This document shows, piece after piece, positions 1-6,130 of a stretch of DNA of 12,298 nt (position 1 is its first letter; every line of letters starts with the position of its first letter). A program made the translations under genes and the position numbers. Source of the DNA: an uncultured Acetatifactor sp. GTDB taxonomy: Bacteria; Bacillota; Clostridia; Lachnospirales; Lachnospiraceae. The stretch lies in NCBI GenBank assembly GCA_910586435.1, contig CAJUGT010000006.1:23780-36077 (forward strand), read 5' to 3'. The notes under the pieces are model-generated. The model worked only from the letters and a program-made list of their open reading frames with translations, was not told where the DNA came from and made no database searches.

Positions 1-16
1 AGACTGTTTTAATATT

Positions 17-80
17 CCAGTTCCCACTTGTGGGAACTTATTCCCGCTTGTGGGAGCTTATTCCCGCTTGCGGGAACTGG
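17..80. repeat. Three tandem 20-bp hairpin repeats
   Basis: Three head-to-tail 20-bp units occupy 21-40, 41-60 and 61-80, each of the form TTCCCRCTTGYGGGARCTTA (the last unit ends differently). Each unit is a small palindrome with a 6-7 bp stem. Unit 1 has A-T at the variable stem position, unit 3 has G-C and unit 2 a G/T wobble, so the stem is kept while the bases change. The block is also bounded by a 9-bp inverted repeat, CCAGTTCCC at 17-25 and GGGAACTGG at 72-80. It lies beyond the glgB terminator, so it may belong to the neighbour on the left. No T-run follows it on either strand. Confidence 0.8.
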
Positions 81-115
81 GGCCTGCCGACACTCATCTT
101 CCGAGTACCTGTAGA

Positions 116-154
116 TACAATAAAAGGGCAGGCGCTTATAATCACCTACCCTTT
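116..154 (-). terminator. Rho-independent terminator after glgB
   Basis: On the minus strand, bases 154-145 (AAAGGGTAGG) pair with 132-123 (CCTGCCCTTT) in a 10-bp stem with one G-U pair and a 12-nt loop. The descending arm runs straight into a T-rich tract, TTTTATTGT. It begins about 60 nt past the glgB stop codon. This is the only convincing intrinsic terminator in the window and marks the end of the leftward glgB operon. Confidence 0.8.
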
Positions 155-213
155 ATTTCGGTAAAATCTAACAAAACCTTTACCCCTGGCCTTCAACAAT
201 CAGGCGAGAGTAC

Positions 214-2151
214 TTAAAATACAAACACAGCGGCGCCAAAGGGCGGCAAATCCAGCGCAATAGAATACTCCTGATTCTGGCAGGGTTCTTTTTCCGCCAT
301 AATCTCGCTTTTTATTTCATTCCCCCAGCCCCCAAACCTTTCCTCATCGCTGTTGAGCAAAAGTTTATATTTTTTCTTCTTTGGTACAGGCACCCTGTAT
401 TCTTCCCTCAATACCGGCGTCATGTTCAGCACAAACAGTATATTATTGACACCTTTGGAAGACTTTCTCACAAACGCATAGACACTGTATTCCGCATCGT
501 CAGCATTCATCCACTCAAAACCATCCCAACTGTCATCCAGTTCATACAGCGCCGGATACTTATTGTAAATCGTCAGAAGTTCTTTTACATACTGCTGAAG
601 ACCCCTGTTATTTTTCTCTCCCAGCAGAAACCAGTCCAGCTCTCTTTCTTCGCTCCATTCCCGTTCCTGGCCGAAGTCCTGTCCCATGAACAAAAGCTTC
701 TTTCCGCTATGCCCAAACATATACGTATAAGCAGCGCGGAGATTTGCGTACTTGTCCACCTGATACCCCGGCATTTTATTCACCATGGAGCATTTCAAAT
801 GCACCACTTCATCATGGGACAGGGGCAAAATATACTTTTCATGTTCATTATAGCTCATGGCAAAAGTCAAAGCGTAATGATTTCCTTTGCGATAAATAGG
901 GTCAAGCTTCATATATTCACAGAAGTCGTGCATCCAGCCCATATTCCATTTGAAAGTGAAACCCAGTCCGTCCCCGCCTATCTCGCTGCTCACATGGGGC
1001 CATGCAGTGGATTCTTCCGCCACAGTTACAAAATCAGGATATGTTCCTCTCACAACGGAATTCAGATGTTTAAAAAACTCAATGGCATCCAGATTCTCTT
1101 TCCCGCCGTATTTATTCGGTACCCACTGCCCATCCTGTCTTCCGTAATCCAGATACAGCATTGACGCCACGGCGTCTACACGGATGCCGTCCACATGAAA
1201 TTCCCTCAGCCAATAGAGCACATTGGCAATAAGGAAATTCCTTACTTCCAGTTTTGCGTAATTAAACACCTTGGTTCCCCAATCAGGATGTTCCCCGATT
1301 CTGGGGTCCGGATGCTCAAAAATACACTGACCATCAAACTGGGCTAACCCATGGGCATCCGGCGCAAAATGAGCCGGCACCCAGTCGAGAATGACTCCCA
1401 CCCCCGCTTTGTGCAGTTCATTCATAAGATACATAAAATCTTTTGGAGTCCCATACCGGGAAGTGGGCGCATAGTATCCTGTCACCTGGTATCCCCAGGA
1501 GCCATCATACGGATGTTCCAAAATCCCCATAAGTTCAATATGTGTATACTTCATATCCTTTAAGTATTCCACAATTCTGTCGGCAAACTGCCGATAATTA
1601 TAAAAGCCTTCCTTTCCGTCAGGATGTTTCATAAAGGAACCAATATGGCACTCATAAATTGCCATCGGCTGCCGCTGGATGTCCTTTTTCGCCCGGCTGG
1701 TCATCCACTTTTCATCCTCCCATTCAAACCCTCTCATATCGGCAATAATGGAAGCGGTGCCCGGCCTGCGTTCGGCGTAATTGGCAAAGGGATCGGCCTT
1801 ATACAGCAATCGGCCGTCCTGTGCGGTTATCAGAAATTTATACATTTCTCCCGGCTCTATTCCGGGAATAAACAGCCCCCAGATACCCACCGGCCCCAGT
1901 TTCACCATGGGATGCGCTCCTGTATCCCAACCGTTAAAGCTGCCCACCACATGCACTTCCAGGGCATTTGGGGCCCAGACACCAAAATAAACGCCTTTTA
2001 TTCCCTCCTCCCAGGATTCATGTGCTCCCAGCTTCTTATAAATATCATAATGTGTCCCCTGTGAGAAAAGATACTGATCCGCCTCGGAGATGAATACGGT
2101 TTCTTCCACCTTTCCTTTCTTCGTATTTTCCGCTTTTACTTCTTCCGCCAT
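214..2151 (-). CDS. glgB: 1,4-alpha-glucan branching enzyme GlgB
   Basis: Cytoplasmic glycogen branching enzyme (EC 2.4.1.18, GH13 family). It cuts an alpha-1,4 glucan chain and rejoins the piece by an alpha-1,6 bond. At 645 residues it is shorter than the roughly 730-residue enterobacterial enzyme, as in forms with a short N-terminus. A CBM48-like domain covers about residues 50-130 (GVWAPNA, GSFNGWD). The GH13 motifs are all present: region I DWVPAHF (256-262), region II DGIRVDAVAS (321-330, nucleophile D326), region III VAEEST (377-382, acid/base E379) and region IV LSHDEVVH (444-451, D447). The ATG at 2151 follows a GGCGG-type ribosome site by 7 nt. The gene begins 21 nt after the stop of the TPR/AAA-like gene and is probably cotranscribed with it. 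No other glycogen genes are visible, so they must lie elsewhere. Confidence 0.97.
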   Translation of the reverse strand: MAEEVKAENTKKGKVEETVFISEADQYLFSQGTHYDIYKKLGAHESWEEGIKGVYFGVWAPNALEVHVVGSFNGWDTGAHPMVKLGPVGIWGLFIPGIEPGEMYKFLITAQDGRLLYKADPFANYAERRPGTASIIADMRGFEWEDEKWMTSRAKKDIQRQPMAIYECHIGSFMKHPDGKEGFYNYRQFADRIVEYLKDMKYTHIELMGILEHPYDGSWGYQVTGYYAPTSRYGTPKDFMYLMNELHKAGVGVILDWVPAHFAPDAHGLAQFDGQCIFEHPDPRIGEHPDWGTKVFNYAKLEVRNFLIANVLYWLREFHVDGIRVDAVASMLYLDYGRQDGQWVPNKYGGKENLDAIEFFKHLNSVVRGTYPDFVTVAEESTAWPHVSSEIGGDGLGFTFKWNMGWMHDFCEYMKLDPIYRKGNHYALTFAMSYNEHEKYILPLSHDEVVHLKCSMVNKMPGYQVDKYANLRAAYTYMFGHSGKKLLFMGQDFGQEREWSEERELDWFLLGEKNNRGLQQYVKELLTIYNKYPALYELDDSWDGFEWMNADDAEYSVYAFVRKSSKGVNNILFVLNMTPVLREEYRVPVPKKKKYKLLLNSDEERFGGWGNEIKSEIMAEKEPCQNQEYSIALDLPPFGAAVFVF

Positions 2152-2172
2152 GTTGTTACCGCCTTTCCCTCA

Positions 2173-5100
2173 CTAATAAACAAAATCTTTCTCCGTTAAT
2201 ATAATCATATCTTCTTCGTCATATCGCCTTGAAAACAGAATGTCAAAAAAATGTCCCAAGGTCTTTCGGCAGGCATGCCTGATTGCTTCATCCACTATTT
2301 TTTTCACTTCTACCACCGTCACCACATGGTCAATGGTCTGAAGCTCTTCAATTCTTGTATGCAGAGCCAGGATTCCCAGGTTATCTATGGAATACTCCAT
2401 TTCCCTTGCGTAACGTCTTCCAAACGCAACCAGCGTATCATTGCTGAGGGCTTCCAGATCCATCCTGGCGGTGAAATCACCGTACAGCTCAGGAGTCCCC
2501 AGGAACATCCTCTGCATTGCCTTTTTGGTGTCCTCCATCAATACAATGATTCCAAGATTTTCCTGCTGCAATGCCCTGTGAAGCGCCGCAGCCGTCCTGG
2601 GCTCCATTCCTGAAGCACGGTGAATGATAAGCGCGCCATTGTTCAGCTGCCATAATGTCTCATTTACATCCCTTCCGTTCAATCCCTGGCCGGATATTTT
2701 CGCCACCTTTCCCGAGAAATTTCTATCCGTCATCTGTACTTCACGGATTACATTTTTGGCAAAGGTCATGGTATCCATTCCTTCCTCACCGGTCACAACG
2801 ATATTTCCGGTATATGCCGCCATGCTGATATTGTCTATTGCCTGTACAAGTCTCTCCCTGGCGGAACGGCTTTGAATGAAGGGGGCGTACAATTCCTTTT
2901 CCTCCCGGGTCAGGCTCCTGACTTTTGCCACATCCCGTTCCACAGAATCTGCTTCCGGCAAAAGCGCTTCCCCGGTTTCTTCTTCCGCTTCTGTAATGCT
3001 CTCCGGCTCCTCCATCAGCAGATCCGATTCCATAGTATCAATGAGTTCCTCCGGCGAACCTGTATCTCTCTTCCGTACAGCTTCCCCCTGTTCCTGAGAC
3101 ACTTGTATCTCGTCCAGGTTCACTTCCTCGCCCTTTTCCAGGCGCTCCAAAAGTCCGTCTCTGACAGCCTCTTCAAATTCCGTAAACATTGGTCCGGTCT
3201 GCCGTAAAACATCCTGCCGGATTTCCTCTTTATATCTTTCTTCGCTATCCTTTTTGGTTCGCTCCCATTCTGCCAGAATATCTTCTATATTTATCTGCCC
3301 TGTAATCTGTTTCTCAATCACTGCGTTTTCAGATTGCGCCTCAACGCCCCTTTGAGCATCCAATTCTCTCTTTGGCGTTTCCGAAGCCAGGCTTTCCCGC
3401 TCATCCTTCCCGGTTTCAGATACCGATGGAGCGCTTTCCGCTTTCCGCGTCTCCGGAACCGACGTTGTAGTATCCTCTTCCCTTACTTCAGGCACCGGAA
3501 TGTCACATTCCCCCCACGTATCCGAAAACGGAAGAACATTTTCCTCCAATGTCTCCTGAACCTGGGAGATATTTCCCTCCAGCATCTCCCCAGCCTGGGC
3601 AGCACCTTTCTCCAACACCTCCCCGGCCTGGAAGCCGCTATCCTCCAACATTTCCGCAGCCTGGGCGGCACCTTTCTCCAACGCCTCCCCAGCCTGGAAG
3701 TCACTTTCCTCCAACATCTCCCCAGCCTGAGAAGTACTTTCTTCCAACACCTCCCCGGCCTGGAAGTCACTTTCCTCCAACACCTCCCCAGCCTGGAAGG
3801 CGCCGTCCTCCAACATTTCCCCGGCCTGGGCAGCACCTTTCTCCAACACCTCCCCAGCCTGGAAGTCACTTTCCTCCAGCATTTCCGAAATCCGGGGGCC
3901 GTTTTCTTCCAGCGCTTCCTGAACCTCTTCCTCCGCTATCGGAACAGAGCGTTTCCTGTCTTGCGGATTATCTTCCCGGCTTCCCGGATAACGCAGCAGC
4001 TTTCTCTCATTTTCCAGACGCATCTGTGCCAGAACCAATTCCGCAGTGTCATCCCTGACATAATCCTGTTCTTCTTCCAGCCACCCAGACGCAAAATACT
4101 CACGATCCAGGGACACCCCTCCTGTCATGGCCCCCGTATCGTCAGTTACCACTTGTATGATTTTTCCGGCGGCGGCCCCATGGGTCCCCTTTCCTTTAGG
4201 TTCCTCTGCCTGAACCGCCAGAAAAGAATCTTTTCTCTCTTCCTCTCCCAATACCTCCTGCAATCCTGCTGCCAGCTCCTGCTGTAGATTAATGGTATTA
4301 TATTGACTCACATCCATGGTTTTCACCTGGATATCCAAATCGTCCTGTTCCTCCCGGGGCAAATCCTCCCCGGCTTGCCCTCTGTCTGCTTCGTACTGCC
4401 TGGAATCATCCTCCCCATGGGGACCGCTGCCGTCCCACACGTCATCCTCCTGCCCGTCATCCGAAGCATTCCATTGAGCTGCGCCCGACATTTGGCCATA
4501 AGCATTCTCTTCGCCATGCCCCCACTCTTCCGCTTCTTCTGCCTGTCCGTGAAAGTCCCACCGCCCGGCTTCCTGGGACTGCGCATACACGTCCCATCCC
4601 TCTTCCCGCAATTGGCCGTCCGCCTCCCATGCCTCTTCATCACTTATGGCTTCCCGGCTGTATGTGCCCCCGACGTCTTCCCCCTGGGATTTGTCATAGG
4701 CGTCCCAATTTTCTTCCCCATATGGCCTGTCATAGGCGTCCCACCCAGCTTCTTCCTGAGACTGCTGTTGCTCCCATGGTTCTTCTGACTGATCTTCCGT
4801 TTCTTTCGCTGCCTCTTCCGGCTCATCAAAGCGATGATCATACTTCTCCTGCTGCGATGGCGACAAGGGCTCATGCAGCATTTTCAGTTCCATGGCTTTT
4901 ACCACATACTTCCCCTCACCAAACCACAGAATCAGCTCATCACATTCCTCCACACACCGGGTCGCAAGTCCCACCCTGTGGTAAAGATATGCCAGCTCAT
5001 AGGCCCACTTCTCCCTGTAATCTCTTTTTTTCAACTCTTCCAGAACGCCAATGCGTTCTTCCAGTCCCACATCCTGCGCCTCATAGAGCTTGTACTGCAA

Positions 5101-5436
5101 AATATACCGTCCGGAATCCTTCGGTGCTGCCTGTACAAACTCCTTATAATAATTCACAGCCTGAACAAATTCCTCTGTTTTAATACACAATTCACAAAGG
5201 GAATAACATATTGTTCTTCCCCCCGGCCTTCTTTCATAGGCCAGCAACAGTATATTTTTCGCGTCTTCATATCGCCTGTTAATCTTATACAAATCGCCGA
5301 TGGTACAAAGCATATTGACACTTTTTACTCTTTTCCAGTCTATCACATCAGCAATCTCTGCTGCCTGTACATATTCTCCAACGGCAATTAAATTCTTTAT
5401 TTCATCCGATCTTACTTTATATTCATATTTATCCAA
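2173..5436 (-). CDS. TPR / acidic-repeat / degenerate AAA+-like protein
   Basis: Large protein without signal peptide or membrane segment, probably cytoplasmic; no experimental function is known to me. Residue numbers count from an alternative TTG at 5457. Order of parts: TPR-like helices (about 18-195), an acidic Trp-rich linker (about 218-365), twelve 11-residue repeats (514-645), a charged helical segment (about 720-780), and a C-terminal AAA+-like module of the CbxX/SpoVK type (about 845-1065). In that module Walker A reads GEEGMDTM (890-897), with the Lys replaced by Thr, and Walker B reads LIIHRA (943-948), with Asp-Glu replaced by His-Arg, so ATP hydrolysis is unlikely. I chose TTG 5436 because AGGGAG lies 9 nt upstream and the resulting start MDKYEYK matches relatives as I remember them; TTG 5457 would add seven residues. 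It is the first gene of the glgB operon. A scaffold or regulator role is inference only. Confidence 0.85.
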   Translation of the reverse strand: MDKYEYKVRSDEIKNLIAVGEYVQAAEIADVIDWKRVKSVNMLCTIGDLYKINRRYEDAKNILLLAYERRPGGRTICYSLCELCIKTEEFVQAVNYYKEFVQAAPKDSGRYILQYKLYEAQDVGLEERIGVLEELKKRDYREKWAYELAYLYHRVGLATRCVEECDELILWFGEGKYVVKAMELKMLHEPLSPSQQEKYDHRFDEPEEAAKETEDQSEEPWEQQQSQEEAGWDAYDRPYGEENWDAYDKSQGEDVGGTYSREAISDEEAWEADGQLREEGWDVYAQSQEAGRWDFHGQAEEAEEWGHGEENAYGQMSGAAQWNASDDGQEDDVWDGSGPHGEDDSRQYEADRGQAGEDLPREEQDDLDIQVKTMDVSQYNTINLQQELAAGLQEVLGEEERKDSFLAVQAEEPKGKGTHGAAAGKIIQVVTDDTGAMTGGVSLDREYFASGWLEEEQDYVRDDTAELVLAQMRLENERKLLRYPGSREDNPQDRKRSVPIAEEEVQEALEENGPRISEMLEESDFQAGEVLEKGAAQAGEMLEDGAFQAGEVLEESDFQAGEVLEESTSQAGEMLEESDFQAGEALEKGAAQAAEMLEDSGFQAGEVLEKGAAQAGEMLEGNISQVQETLEENVLPFSDTWGECDIPVPEVREEDTTTSVPETRKAESAPSVSETGKDERESLASETPKRELDAQRGVEAQSENAVIEKQITGQINIEDILAEWERTKKDSEERYKEEIRQDVLRQTGPMFTEFEEAVRDGLLERLEKGEEVNLDEIQVSQEQGEAVRKRDTGSPEELIDTMESDLLMEEPESITEAEEETGEALLPEADSVERDVAKVRSLTREEKELYAPFIQSRSARERLVQAIDNISMAAYTGNIVVTGEEGMDTMTFAKNVIREVQMTDRNFSGKVAKISGQGLNGRDVNETLWQLNNGALIIHRASGMEPRTAAALHRALQQENLGIIVLMEDTKKAMQRMFLGTPELYGDFTARMDLEALSNDTLVAFGRRYAREMEYSIDNLGILALHTRIEELQTIDHVVTVVEVKKIVDEAIRHACRKTLGHFFDILFSRRYDEEDMIILTEKDFVY
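3523..3918 (-). repeat. Twelve in-frame 33-bp coding repeats
   Basis: These repeats lie inside the TPR/AAA-like gene and encode twelve 11-residue units, consensus E-M/V-L-E-x-x-x-x-Q-A-G. Units 2-10 are close copies and the outer ones are degenerate. A three-unit block (cores ESDF, KGAA, DG/SxF) occurs twice, 55 residues apart, which suggests a multi-unit (about 165-bp) duplication. An 11-residue period fits an amphipathic helix or hendecad coiled coil. Because the unit is a multiple of three and lacks stops in several frames, long spurious frames appear on both strands here. Confidence 0.9.
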
Positions 5437-5445
5437 AGTAATCTG

Positions 5446-5451
5446 CTCCCT
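5446..5451 (-). promoter_or_regulatory. Ribosome site deciding the TPR/AAA-like gene start
   Basis: AGGGAG on the minus strand is followed by a 9-nt spacer and TTG at 5436. The competing TTG at 5457 has only a GGTGA match, and that match sits in the 3' arm of a GC-rich hairpin at 5465-5481. The choice is moderate, not certain. Confidence 0.55.
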
Positions 5452-5464
5452 GTACAAAACTACT

Positions 5465-5481
5465 CACCGCCCCCGGCGGCA
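5465..5481 (-). other. GC-rich leader hairpin upstream of the TPR/AAA-like gene
   Basis: On the minus strand TGCCGCC pairs with GGCGGTG around a GGG loop, giving 7 bp with two G-U pairs. It lies in the predicted leader, between the promoter at 5513-5541 and the start codon, and masks the GGTGA sequence ahead of TTG 5457. It is not followed by a T-run, so it is not a terminator. Confidence 0.5.
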
Positions 5482-5512
5482 GTAACAGCCCTCATCACCT
5501 GGTATTAGGTAT

Positions 5513-5541
5513 AGTTTACCATAGTGCCCTACATCTGTCAA
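5513..5541 (-). promoter_or_regulatory. Predicted sigma-A promoter of the TPR/AAA-glgB operon
   Basis: The minus strand has a perfect -35 box, TTGACA, at 5541-5536. A 17-nt spacer leads to TAAACT at 5518-5513 (4 of 6 matches), preceded by TGG, an extended -10 element. Transcription would start near 5506, giving a leader of about 70 nt to TTG 5436. It is back to back with the rightward promoter at 5579-5607. No operator was recognised. Confidence 0.6.
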
Positions 5542-5578
5542 AAATAAAATATATTTATCTGAAAAATGAGAAAAGTGG

Positions 5579-5607
5579 TGGCAAACAGAAAATGCCTGTG
5601 TTATACT
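5579..5607 (+). promoter_or_regulatory. Predicted extended -10 promoter of the Cys-rich gene
   Basis: TGTTATACT (5599-5607) is an extended -10 element with a TATACT box, 5 of 6 matches. A weak -35, TGGCAA, lies at 5579-5584 with a 17-nt spacer. Transcription would start near 5614, about 75 nt before the ATG at 5690. Confidence 0.55.
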
Positions 5608-5619
5608 ACTATATCATAT

Positions 5620-5661
5620 TTTCCCATTTCCTGCCCAAAACAGGGCCATTACAATGGGAAA
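5620..5661 (+). other. Hairpin in the 5' leader of the Cys-rich gene
   Basis: TTTCCCATT (5620-5628) pairs with AATGGGAAA (5653-5661) in a perfect 9-bp stem. A short inner stem is possible, either CCTG with CAGG or GCCC with GGGC. It would begin only a few nucleotides into the predicted transcript. It has no T-run and does not cover the ribosome site (5679-5684), so a role in RNA stability or protein binding is more likely than attenuation. It matches no riboswitch known to me. Confidence 0.5.
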
Positions 5662-5689
5662 TCGGAACGAACAAAACCGGAGGTAACAT

Positions 5690-6130
5690 ATGTCAGAAGT
5701 TCATAAAAAAGGCCTGGATGCCGTATTAGTTCAAAATGACCTGGAAAGCTGCTGCAGGGGCAAATCCTCCTGTGTCGTATGTCAGGGCGCCGACTGCACA
5801 ATCGGCTATGCGAAACAATGCATTCATAATTACATCCAAACCCCCCGGAAAGAGATTCCGGAAGGTACAAGCCGCATTCCAACTATGGATCTGAAGGTAT
5901 ATGATGAAGCGGAGCTGGAAAACGCAATCGCGCATCTCTTAAAGGAATGTAAAGATTGCAGGGAAGACCACACGGAAGACTGCATTATTAACGTAATCCG
6001 AAACTGTCTGGAAGTCAGCCTTTTCGGAGACCTTCACCCCTACGAAGGAAGCGCTCTGCAATACCTGATGTACCTGCAATCCGCTTTTCCCGAGAAGGCA
6101 GTGTTGATTGCGGACATATACAAAAGCTAA
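5690..6130 (+). CDS. Small Cys-rich protein, conserved hypothetical
   Basis: A 146-residue soluble protein with no signal peptide or membrane segment. It has ten cysteines in two clusters: C21, C22, C28, C31, C36 and C44 near the N-terminus, then C87, C90, C98 and C106. The CX2C pairs (28-31 and 87-90) and repeated CX7C spacing (36-44, 90-98, 98-106) suggest metal or iron-sulphur binding, though I cannot tell which metal. The C-terminal part (about 105-145) looks helical. The ATG follows a strong GGAGG site by 6 nt. It is the only confident plus-strand gene, divergent from the TPR/AAA-glgB operon and convergent with the membrane-protein operon, its TAA overlapping the opposing TAG by two bases. 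It resembles conserved Lachnospiraceae proteins as I remember them, but I know no function and assign none. Confidence 0.9.
   Translation: MSEVHKKGLDAVLVQNDLESCCRGKSSCVVCQGADCTIGYAKQCIHNYIQTPRKEIPEGTSRIPTMDLKVYDEAELENAIAHLLKECKDCREDHTEDCIINVIRNCLEVSLFGDLHPYEGSALQYLMYLQSAFPEKAVLIADIYKS

Noticed and set aside
21..80. Short regular repeats considered as a CRISPR array
   Set aside because: The units are adjacent with no spacers, and no cas gene is visible.
3334..4287. A 317-codon open frame on the plus strand, with other long frames at 3549-4058 (+) and 3483-3869 (-)
   Set aside because: They overlie the 33-bp coding repeats, whose period is a multiple of three and lacks stops in several frames. 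The products are low-complexity and no ribosome site is evident.
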